Source of the DNA: JBAYJM01 sp964350585
GTDB lineage: Bacteria > Patescibacteriota > Patescibacteriia > 2-01-FULL-39-33
Reading direction: 5' to 3'
Length of the DNA stretch: 18,705 bases
Assembly (NCBI GenBank): GCA_964350585.1
Contig: CAYGKC010000022.1
Location: 1-18,705, forward strand
Both the position numbers and the translations under genes were made by a program. How positions within the stretch are numbered: the stretch's first letter is position 1; every line of letters begins with the position of its first letter. Below are positions 1 through 7,368 of this stretch, in pieces. The notes beneath the pieces are model-generated. The model saw nothing but the letters and a program-made list of their open reading frames with translations, was not told the origin of the DNA and did not search any database.

Positions 1-941
1 ATTTTATATATGTTCCAACCAAAGGCGTAAAATGGAATAGTAAGGTATTTTAATCTAAAGAAAAAGTTTTTTTTATTAAATATTTTTTTAAACTCGCCAT
101 CTTCTCTTTTAATGTTTATAAGGTAGCCGAACATATAAATTACAAAATAATAAAAAAACATTAATGAGAGTGATTTAAAAATATTTTTTAATTCATAGTG
201 TTTTAAAATAATATAAATTGAATTTTTTATGCAAAGGCAATTTTTTTTATAATGGAAATTTTTCCAAAAGGCACTGCCTTTATGATATATAATTGCTTTT
301 TCCTCAAATATAATTTTATACCCTAATAAATTTGCTCTATAGCCCCAGTCTAAGTCTTCAAAATAAGCATAGTAACTCTCATCAAGGTTACCAATTTTTT
401 CTAGTAAACTTACCTTTATTAGCGTGGCGCCCCAACAACTCGCTAATACATACCTTTGTACCTTTAAAATATCGTTGACTTTTTTATTGTAATTTATATC
501 AAATCCATAGCCATTAAACGTAAACTTTCCTCCTTGACTGTTGATGGTATCAGAATTATGGTAAAAGAGCATGTTAGACGCTACTGCGGCATTATTGTCA
601 CTTGATTTAATTGTTTTAATGCAATTTTCTAACCAAAATTGATCCGCTTTTATATCATTATTTAGGATTGCTATATATGAAGGACCATATTTTTCAATGC
701 AATAATTAATGCCGTTATTTACTATTTTTGCAAAGCCAGAGTTAACGTTAAGAGAGAAAATATCAATAAACGGATAATTATTTCTAACATATGAAACACT
801 GTCGTCGGTTGAGCAATCATCTAGAAGGACAATTTTAAAATTTTCATAGCTTTGTTTTGTCAGAGAATTAAAACATTCATGTAAATGTTGCATTCCATTA
901 AAATTAGTAACAAGTATAATTGTTTCAAATTTATATTCCAT
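1..941 (-). CDS. GT2 family glycosyltransferase, rhamnosyltransferase-like (3' end outside window)
   Basis: This gene runs off the left edge; 313 codons are readable from the ATG at 941 with no stop. The protein is a GT-A fold family 2 glycosyltransferase that would transfer a nucleotide-activated sugar to a growing glycan at the inner face of the membrane. An N-terminal strand (ETIILVTNFNG) leads to the nucleotide-binding acidic patch DDCSTDDS at residues 41-48. The metal-binding motif is LNND at 93-96. The acceptor-side block, near residues 189-208, contains YFEDLDWGYRANLLGY, typical of the WcaE/rhamnosyltransferase branch. The readable C-terminal part is Phe/Tyr-rich and may touch the membrane. 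It starts 5 bases after the GNAT gene stops, so the two are probably co-transcribed. The sugar donor cannot be read from sequence. Confidence 0.9.
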   Translation of the reverse strand, partial: MEYKFETIILVTNFNGMQHLHECFNSLTKQSYENFKIVLLDDCSTDDSVSYVRNNYPFIDIFSLNVNSGFAKIVNNGINYCIEKYGPSYIAILNNDIKADQFWLENCIKTIKSSDNNAAVASNMLFYHNSDTINSQGGKFTFNGYGFDINYNKKVNDILKVQRYVLASCWGATLIKVSLLEKIGNLDESYYAYFEDLDWGYRANLLGYKIIFEEKAIIYHKGSAFWKNFHYKKNCLCIKNSIYIILKHYELKNIFKSLSLMFFYYFVIYMFGYLINIKREDGEFKKIFNKKNFFFRLKYLTIPFYAFGWNIYK

Positions 942-946
942 ATAAT

Positions 947-1981
947 TTAGATTCCCAAATCCCAATCAGCATCATTAAGAGTTAGATAATAATTAGAAGG
1001 TATTGTGTCTCCATTTATATCAAAATAGACGAAGTATGCTTTTTTAAAAATTTTGTAGTTTAGTTTTTTTAAATGTTTACTGAGTTTCCGATCACTTATT
1101 GCTATTAATATTTTTTTTGCATTTAATTTTTTGCAAAATTTCTCTATGGCTTCAAACGCATTTATATAATGCTCATTTAGAATTAATAAATCAGTAATAA
1201 TAATATTTCCATTTTTATACTTAGTGGAAAAATAACCAATAGTATCTTTATATTTATTAATTAGGAATAAATCTTGATTTTCAGGAGAATCAAGAATTCG
1301 CCATTTTAAATATTTCCAATCACGACAAATACCTGTGTCAATTTCTGAGAGTTTTTTATTCCACAGCATATCTATTTCATTTGCATATTTTATATCAGCT
1401 TTTTTAACAATATATACGTTGTCTTTGTGTTTAACGGAATTTATTTTTTTTTGGTAAATTGGTACTTTAAAACTTACTGTCTTGCCCACATTTCCATTTA
1501 TTGAGTTGCTTGTATTTGCGTAAGCGAAAGAAAGTGTTTTATTGTCGGTAAAGCCATAAGCTAAAAAATTAATAGTAATTTTGCTTAAGCTGCTTTTTAA
1601 GAAATTTTGTCCCCTATATTCCGGTAAAAGGCATATATCTGTAACTTGACACAAGCCTTTATTTTTTTTATTGCATATTCCATCATTGTATATTTTAGCC
1701 ATATGACCGACTATTTCTTTTTTTTCATTAATGGCTACAATAATTTCGTTTTTAATATTTTTACCATATTTCCAATTCCATTTATTTAAATTTAAGTCAG
1801 GATCTATAACCCTGTTTATTATATTAATAATTTCTGTCTCATCGTTTTTTACATACTTTCTTATTGTATACGGCTGAGCTGCTTTTGGATTTATCTTAAA
1901 CTTAAAATTAAATATAAAACATTTTTTTAAAATGGTTTTATATATATGAATAAATTTTTTACTTATTTTATTTATTACCAT
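947..1981 (-). CDS. GNAT-fold N-acyltransferase-like protein in the glycan cluster
   Basis: A 344-aa protein with a GNAT-type acyl-CoA-binding core. After about 37 basic and hydrophobic residues, the domain begins at YTIRKYVKND (residues 38-47). The acyl-CoA pyrophosphate loop is recognisable as LPEYRGQNFL (119-128), a variant of the usual R/Q-x-x-G-x-G/A. The second half (about 180-344) looks like another alpha/beta unit, so a double-GNAT layout as in Eis or FemAB-like proteins is possible but unproven. Between glycosyltransferases, the simplest role is N-acylation of an amino sugar or other glycan building block. The acceptor is unknown. No alternative ATG lies before the core, so the start at 1981 is kept, although the 37-residue lead is longer than usual. 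It sits 53 bases after the GT4 gene, the largest gap in this block. Confidence 0.72.
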   Translation of the reverse strand: MVINKISKKFIHIYKTILKKCFIFNFKFKINPKAAQPYTIRKYVKNDETEIINIINRVIDPDLNLNKWNWKYGKNIKNEIIVAINEKKEIVGHMAKIYNDGICNKKNKGLCQVTDICLLPEYRGQNFLKSSLSKITINFLAYGFTDNKTLSFAYANTSNSINGNVGKTVSFKVPIYQKKINSVKHKDNVYIVKKADIKYANEIDMLWNKKLSEIDTGICRDWKYLKWRILDSPENQDLFLINKYKDTIGYFSTKYKNGNIIITDLLILNEHYINAFEAIEKFCKKLNAKKILIAISDRKLSKHLKKLNYKIFKKAYFVYFDINGDTIPSNYYLTLNDADWDLGI

Positions 1982-2034
1982 TACTAAATTATTTAATCTT
2001 TAGACAAGTTACCTTTATTTAAAGTTGAAATTCA

Positions 2035-3135
2035 TTAATATTTTTTTCCATTTAGTTCAATTATTTTTTTAATTTGTGAAAGAAAAATTTTTTCATCAAA
2101 TTTTTTAGCATTGTTTGTGCAGTAACTGTTATATTCTATTTTGCTTGGAAACTGCTTAATTTCAGAGATAATTTTTTCTGCCGATATATCGTCAATTAAA
2201 ATTCCTGTCTTACCATTAATTATTGTTTCTTTGTAGCCACCTTCGTTTGGGGCTATAACAATCTTTCCTGAAGCCATAGCTTCTACAACGTTCATTCCGA
2301 AATCTTCCTCTTTAGAAGTGGTAATAAAGCCTTTACAGTTAGAATAAAGGCGTATAAGTTTTTTTCTATCAATCCAGTTTAAAATTATAACATTTGAAGG
2401 TTTTTGTGAAGTTATATAGTTCGCGTATTTTGAAAAATGTTTTGCTTTTTCATAGCTTCCGACAATTACCAACTTTTCTTCAGGTAAATTTTTAAATGCT
2501 TGTAGTTGCATTTCAATTCTTTTGTAGCTGATAAGTCTGTTTACGCTAAGCCAGTAATTTCCCTTTTCAATAAAAGAGAAATCATTTGTTCGAATTGGAG
2601 GATAAATAATAGTTGCATCTCTTTTTAAATACTTACTTATTCTTTTTTGAGTAGTGGAAGAATTACATGCAATTGTTTGGACATTATTTACATATTTTCT
2701 ATTGAGGTGTCTGTTATATATAGCCCAAAGACTATATAAAGGGCGTAGATAGAATTTTAAATATGTTTTTTTGGTATAATCGCACAAATCCCAAATTTCT
2801 CTTATTGGAGAATGCACATACCATAAATTGGGTTTATTATGTTTGGCTCCGGAGATTGCCCAATCTCCCCCAATAATATAATAGTCATACTTATTTTCTA
2901 ACTTTAGATTCGCAAAACGCCAAAGTGCCATTTGTTGACGTAGGGGAGCGTTGTGAGGCACTGAACCTATAGATTTTATATTAATATTATCAAAGCCCAT
3001 TTTTTTAATTCTTTCATAATTTATATTTGTGGTATATATATCTGCCTTTAATTCTTTAGCCAAAGTTAAGCAAACAATTTCAGCGCCGCCGATATTGTCC
3101 ATAAAATTATGAAAGATGGCAATTTTTTTATTCAT
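2035..3135 (-). CDS. GT4 family glycosyltransferase (WbaZ/mannosyltransferase-like)
   Basis: A 366-aa GT-B fold, family 4 retaining glycosyltransferase, of normal length for the family. The N-terminal acceptor domain opens with KIAIFHNFMDNIGGAE, the GG loop near the active site. It contains WYVHSPIREIWD, a block typical of the WbaZ-like mannosyltransferase branch. The C-terminal Rossmann domain carries the donor-binding E-x7-E motif in EEDFGMNVVEAMASG and then EGGYKETI (about residues 274-303). It probably adds mannose or a similar hexose to a lipid-linked glycan in the cytoplasm; the sugar is inferred from the subfamily only. Its ATG overlaps the end of the upstream GT-C gene by 8 bases (ATGAATAA), which points to coupled translation. 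Confidence 0.9.
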   Translation of the reverse strand: MNKKIAIFHNFMDNIGGAEIVCLTLAKELKADIYTTNINYERIKKMGFDNINIKSIGSVPHNAPLRQQMALWRFANLKLENKYDYYIIGGDWAISGAKHNKPNLWYVHSPIREIWDLCDYTKKTYLKFYLRPLYSLWAIYNRHLNRKYVNNVQTIACNSSTTQKRISKYLKRDATIIYPPIRTNDFSFIEKGNYWLSVNRLISYKRIEMQLQAFKNLPEEKLVIVGSYEKAKHFSKYANYITSQKPSNVIILNWIDRKKLIRLYSNCKGFITTSKEEDFGMNVVEAMASGKIVIAPNEGGYKETIINGKTGILIDDISAEKIISEIKQFPSKIEYNSYCTNNAKKFDEKIFLSQIKKIIELNGKKY

Positions 3136-5026
3136 TGTGGACTATTATTTCAGTCTCAGGAGTTATTTCTCCAAATGATCCAAACTTTATACTGTACATT
3201 CTAAAGCTAGTTTTAAAATTTTCTGGTATATCTTTAACAAATGTACTAAGTTCGAACACTGCCTCTTCCCCAGGTTCACAATCAACTAATAGCTTAAGCC
3301 TTATTAAACCCATTTTATCTTTAAGATATATTTTTCCAGCTGACCATTTTTTTAAACCTGTGTTTTTCATCCTAAAAGAGAAAGTAATTGGTTGACCATG
3401 TACTAAATTTAACACTCCTTTATGTGATTGATAGATAAATTTTGAATCATATTGGGTTGGAAGAACATAATTGCCATTACTTTGCAGTATAGTATTTTTA
3501 AAAATATTTTCAGAATGTTCTTGCCAGTCATTAAGATTGTTAATTCGCATAATAGGATCTTTTATTTTATCCCTATACTTGATGATGTTTAGATCGTTTT
3601 TGCTAAGCAATATTGCCTTTTGGTCGCTATTATTTCCAATTAAATTTTGGTATGCTCTCGCTTCAGGCGATAAAGCAATTAAATTATAACCGTTGTCTTT
3701 AGAGAGTTTTATTAAATTTATTGTTTCAGGTGATAGGTAACGAATATCGCTTCTTATATCATATAAAACTGTTCCTTCGAAATTATTTTTGAATATAAAA
3801 ATTGGTGGATATGTAAAAATGGCAGTAAATGAAAATAGTATAATGATTAAGAACAATATTTTTTTTGTTTTAAGAGTTTTAAATATTCCAAGAGAGCAAA
3901 TAATTGATATAGGAAATACTACAAATTCAAGTGTTCTAAAAGGGTCAAGTGGCATTTCAATAAGCTTTTTGTTATAAAGTATTAGTGGAACAGTACAAAG
4001 CATTATTAAAAAGAAAAAAAATGATAAGGTTAGGAATTTAAAAATTTTTTTATCAGTAAAACTTGTGCCAATGAAAAAAAATAATATAAACAAAAAAAAC
4101 ATAAACCATATTGAAACTGGGTAGGATATTGGTAAAATTTTATAAAAACATAAAAATATTAATAGTATAAAGGGGATAGTATAAGTTTTTTTGTTATTTA
4201 GTAACTGTAATATTTTAAATATTTTATTTAAATTTAAAACAATAAAAATGCTAATGGTTAAAAATATTATAGCTAAAGGATATTTAATTATTGAAGACAG
4301 TAAAGTGAATAGCATTGGAAAGAATAAAAACCAATAAATAATAGAAAGGACTAAAAAAATGCTTATTAATAAAAATGAGTAATTTCTTCTTCTATTCTCA
4401 GTAAAAGCCAAAGTATAAAAGAACAGCCAGCCAAGTGCCATAAAAGTTGACCAGTGATGTGAAGCTATTATTAAAATAAAAGATAAAAAAAGGAGTATTG
4501 AATTGATTATGTTTTTTTTCTCGCTTGCTTCTTTATCGAATAAGTAAATAATCAATGGAAAGAAAAAAAGACCCATAGTTTCTATTACTGGCTGTGAACT
4601 CCAATAGATATGAGGTCCAAATACCGCAATTAAAAAGCAAGCTAGCAAACTTGCTTTAACTGAGAAGTATTTTTTTAAGAAAAGGAAATAAAATAAGATT
4701 CCTAAGGAAGGGAATATTTGAGGAAAAAATAGAAAAACTTTTAACGGCTCTATGCCTAATTTGGAAATTGCCAAAACAGTAAGGCGTAGAATTGGAAAAG
4801 CGCTGTGCTTTGTATAATAATCTTGCGATGGAATGATTAGGTGCTTAAAGCTGTTATAGACTTTAACTTCATTAAAATCATTTATGCCATCCTCGGTAAA
4901 AGGTATTGGATAACCCAATAAATAAGGCAATATTCTAAGAATGTAGGCAAGAATTATGATTAAAACAATAAGGAAATACTTATTATTAAAAATTCTTTTA
5001 CAGTAATGAAAGTAACTTATTAACAT
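3128..5026 (-). CDS. GT-C type membrane glycosyltransferase with C-terminal Ig-like (NBR1/FW-like) domain
   Basis: A 632-aa polytopic membrane protein. The first membrane segment (about 17-38) is followed by a loop with the acidic pair E45-D46, the position where GT-C enzymes (PMT, ArnT, STT3 types) keep their catalytic acidic residues. About a dozen hydrophobic segments follow up to about residue 415. The rest (about 420-632) should be extracytoplasmic. The last 100 residues contain FSFRMKNTGLKKW, the f-x-v-x-N-T-G-x-x-x-W signature of NBR1/FW-type Ig-like domains, followed by beta-rich sequence ending in an E-P-G-E turn and more strands. GT-C enzymes use polyprenyl-phosphate sugars, which fits the DPM1-like GT2 encoded just upstream. 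Substrate and acceptor are unknown. Membrane GT-C identity is fairly sure; the C-terminal domain assignment is a pattern match by eye. Confidence 0.8.
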   Translation of the reverse strand: MLISYFHYCKRIFNNKYFLIVLIIILAYILRILPYLLGYPIPFTEDGINDFNEVKVYNSFKHLIIPSQDYYTKHSAFPILRLTVLAISKLGIEPLKVFLFFPQIFPSLGILFYFLFLKKYFSVKASLLACFLIAVFGPHIYWSSQPVIETMGLFFFPLIIYLFDKEASEKKNIINSILLFLSFILIIASHHWSTFMALGWLFFYTLAFTENRRRNYSFLLISIFLVLSIIYWFLFFPMLFTLLSSIIKYPLAIIFLTISIFIVLNLNKIFKILQLLNNKKTYTIPFILLIFLCFYKILPISYPVSIWFMFFLFILFFFIGTSFTDKKIFKFLTLSFFFFLIMLCTVPLILYNKKLIEMPLDPFRTLEFVVFPISIICSLGIFKTLKTKKILFLIIILFSFTAIFTYPPIFIFKNNFEGTVLYDIRSDIRYLSPETINLIKLSKDNGYNLIALSPEARAYQNLIGNNSDQKAILLSKNDLNIIKYRDKIKDPIMRINNLNDWQEHSENIFKNTILQSNGNYVLPTQYDSKFIYQSHKGVLNLVHGQPITFSFRMKNTGLKKWSAGKIYLKDKMGLIRLKLLVDCEPGEEAVFELSTFVKDIPENFKTSFRMYSIKFGSFGEITPETEIIVHNE

Positions 5027-5043
5027 TTATGAATGGAATTATT

Positions 5044-5724
5044 CTATTTTATTGAAGAACAGATTAAATAGCTTAAGTGGCGGTAACCGTCAGAAAATGT
5101 TTTTAGTTTAGAAGTTCCCTTTCTTTTTTTATAATTTATTGGTAGTTGTTTGATTTTTAAATTATTTTTAACTGCTTCAACCATCATTTCTGATGCAAAT
5201 TCCATCCCTCTAGATTTTAGGCAAAGTTTTGTTAAGGCAACAGTGCTAATTCCTCTCATGCCACAGTTGATGTCTTTTATTTTTTGTTTATGTATAACTG
5301 AAAAAATAAAAGAAAGGATAGGAGTCCCTAAGTAACGATGAAGAAACGGCATTGATCCTTTTTCTATTTTCCCTTTTAACCTGTTTCCTATGACAAAATC
5401 ATAGTCAACCAAGTACTTTAGAAAATTTACAATTTCTGAAAAATCATAACTGCCATCTGAATCAGCTAGAAAAAGATATTTGCCCCTTGCAGCCTTAAAT
5501 CCTTCTAAGTAAGCATTCCCATAACCATTTAAGTCATGTTTAACTAGTGTAACACCAAGGGAAGTGGCTATTACTGGCGAGTTGTCATGCGAGGAATCTG
5601 AGACAATAATTTCTCCATCAATATTGTTCTCTTGTAGAATTTTTTGTATATCAATAATACACTGTCCAATGGATTCTTCTTCGTTACGACAAGGTAAAAT
5701 AATACTTATTAGCGGATTATTCAT
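5044..5724 (-). CDS. Polyprenyl-phosphate glycosyltransferase, DPM1-like GT2
   Basis: A 226-aa soluble GT-A enzyme of the DPM1/polyprenol-phosphate mannose (or glucose) synthase type. It would load a sugar from a nucleotide donor onto polyprenyl phosphate at the inner membrane face. Visible motifs are the start ISIILPCRNEEESIG (6-20), the nucleotide-binding S-D-S-S-H-D region (42-47), the metal-binding D88-S-D90 in ADSDGSYDF, and the late block NCGMRGISTVAL plus INYKKRKGTSKL, typical of this subfamily. There are no C-terminal membrane helices, so it resembles the short DPM1 form rather than GtrB. Its ATG overlaps the upstream GT-C gene by 8 bases and it lies 17 bases before the next GT-C gene. 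It could supply either GT-C enzyme, both of which should need lipid-linked sugar. Confidence 0.9.
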   Translation of the reverse strand: MNNPLISIILPCRNEEESIGQCIIDIQKILQENNIDGEIIVSDSSHDNSPVIATSLGVTLVKHDLNGYGNAYLEGFKAARGKYLFLADSDGSYDFSEIVNFLKYLVDYDFVIGNRLKGKIEKGSMPFLHRYLGTPILSFIFSVIHKQKIKDINCGMRGISTVALTKLCLKSRGMEFASEMMVEAVKNNLKIKQLPINYKKRKGTSKLKTFSDGYRHLSYLICSSIK

Positions 5725-7249
5725 CTTTTGAATTTACTGAGTAGATTATGTAATTGTTTTGCGCATATATGATTCTATAATCACATTCAAGTGGGGCAGG
5801 TGAAATTATATAGCTAATTTTGTATTGAGAGATCATATTATTTTTTTGCTCGCAATCTGTTTTTAGAAAAAAAGTTTCAATATCCCGTACATTGCCGTAA
5901 AAACCTAGGTTAGCTATGGGATAATGTTTGGCTACAGGATAAATTGCAGCAGACATAAAAGGCGTTGCCATGACATTTCCCTTAGGCATTTCAGACAAGA
6001 ATGTAAGGGCTTGATAGCCTCCCTCATTAATAATTTGGTACAATGCAAATTCTTTAGGAGGGTTGAAATAATTATTAAAGGATAAAAATACCGTACCGGA
6101 AAAAATAATTGTAAAAATTGTTACTAATGAAATTTTTCTTTGTAACGATGTAAAGTTATAATTTATGCTAATTAAAGGTTTTTTTTCTGAGTTTGATTTT
6201 ATAAATAATTTATTTAGATAAATTTTTAATATTTTAAAAAAGTGATAGAAGCCGTAACCGCTGAGAAAGGGAAGAGAAATTGTAAAATAGTAAAAATTTC
6301 TTTGATAGGGGCTAAGGTAAGAAATTCCGGTTATTCTGTAAGAAAAAATCCATATAAGCATTATCGCCGGCCAAAGTATAAAAAAAAGATATTTTTTAAA
6401 TTCTTTATTTTTTATAATAAAAATAATTCCTAAAATAGCCATTATAAAACCAGCAATAGAATATGTTTCCGTAAAAGAGTTGTTGGCTTCAAGGACTCCC
6501 CATCCGTATTTAAATTGCCAATTACTATTAAGGTGAGTTAGTAGTTCCGTCCAATTTATTTTAAATACAAATTTATAAAATGTAATTCCTAAAATCGGCA
6601 GTAGTAAAAATAAAGAAAAGAAATGAATCTTTTTTATTAAAAATTTTAAATGGAATAAAGAGTATAAAAACAATATAGGGATGGCGAATAGGACAGAAAT
6701 CGAATGAATCGGTATTAAAATTAGCATTATTAATAAACTAATTAGAATCGGTTTGATTTTCTGATTTCTTATGCCTTCAGTGTAAAAATAAATGTATAAA
6801 AAGATTAATGGAATAGAGAAAGTAAGTGGGCTGAAAAATAATATTCCCGTCAAATTTACATTTGACCTTATGGAAGCAAAAAAGATCATCGATAAAAGTG
6901 CAACAAAATAATTTTTGTCAGTTTTTTTATAAACAACAAAAAAGAGGACTAATGCTGATATTACTGCCCAAATGGCTGGAAAAAATTTGTAAACAACAAC
7001 TAAATCCATTACGTTTGAAAGCAGAAAAAGAAAAAAATGAAATCCTATTTCTAAGCCTCTCGCTCTGTAAGCAGTCTCTAGTTTTAAGAAATCAAAATAT
7101 TCTCCATAATTTCCCATTCGAATCGCTTCTGAAATATGGTGCCATTCATCAATATGAAAAGGCATCGGGTAATTTATATGCGGCAAATAAACTAGGAAAA
7201 AAGTTGCTGCTGCCGCTAAGGCGATTAGCAGATATTTACTTTTTGTCAT
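5717..7249 (-). CDS. GT-C type membrane glycosyltransferase (GT39/GT83-like)
   Basis: A 510-aa integral membrane protein, first gene of the glycan block. Membrane segment 1 (about 6-22) is followed by FHIDEWHH with the acidic pair D34-E35, the usual catalytic site of PMT/ArnT-type GT-C enzymes. Roughly ten further hydrophobic segments follow, with a likely outside C-terminal part from about residue 400. The motif SPYQRNFYYF in the second half suits the substrate cavity loop of such proteins. It would transfer a sugar from polyprenyl phosphate to an extracytoplasmic acceptor (glycan, lipid or protein); which one cannot be told. A promoter with TSS near 7273 lies directly upstream. The downstream DPM1-like gene overlaps it by 8 bases. 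Confidence 0.82.
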   Translation of the reverse strand: MTKSKYLLIALAAAATFFLVYLPHINYPMPFHIDEWHHISEAIRMGNYGEYFDFLKLETAYRARGLEIGFHFFLFLLSNVMDLVVVYKFFPAIWAVISALVLFFVVYKKTDKNYFVALLSMIFFASIRSNVNLTGILFFSPLTFSIPLIFLYIYFYTEGIRNQKIKPILISLLIMLILIPIHSISVLFAIPILFLYSLFHLKFLIKKIHFFSLFLLLPILGITFYKFVFKINWTELLTHLNSNWQFKYGWGVLEANNSFTETYSIAGFIMAILGIIFIIKNKEFKKYLFFILWPAIMLIWIFSYRITGISYLSPYQRNFYYFTISLPFLSGYGFYHFFKILKIYLNKLFIKSNSEKKPLISINYNFTSLQRKISLVTIFTIIFSGTVFLSFNNYFNPPKEFALYQIINEGGYQALTFLSEMPKGNVMATPFMSAAIYPVAKHYPIANLGFYGNVRDIETFFLKTDCEQKNNMISQYKISYIISPAPLECDYRIIYAQNNYIIYSVNSKDE

Positions 7250-7279
7250 TAATTTAAAAAAGATGGGTAATTTGCCTTA

Positions 7280-7308
7280 ATTATAAATTATTATTCATCT
7301 TTTGTCCA
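7280..7308 (-). promoter_or_regulatory. Promoter of the glycan block
   Basis: On the minus strand, -35 TGGACA (7303-7308) and -10 TATAAT (7280-7285) are separated by 17 bases. The predicted start is near 7273, giving a 5' leader of about 24 nt before the ATG at 7249. The -35 box lies in the region that should also hold the -35 of the divergent ftsK promoter, so the two probably compete for polymerase or share a regulator. Confidence 0.65.
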
Positions 7309-7328
7309 TTTAATATCTATGGTATAAT
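7300..7328 (+). promoter_or_regulatory. ftsK promoter with extended -10
   Basis: The -10 box TATAAT (7323-7328) is preceded by TGg (7320-7322), an extended -10 element. A clear -35 is missing: TTTTGT (7300-7305) has the right 17-base spacing but matches the consensus poorly. Predicted start is near 7335, leaving a leader of about 34 nt with only a weak AGG before the ftsK ATG. Confidence 0.65.
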
Positions 7329-7368
7329 ATATCCAATCTTAATCTATTTTTATAGGTCAAATTTATTT

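Noticed and set aside
6862..7257. Plus-strand frame of 131 codons antisense to the first GT-C gene
   Set aside because: The encoded sequence is Lys/Leu-rich with no family motif, while the minus-strand frame has clear GT-C features. It is a shadow frame.
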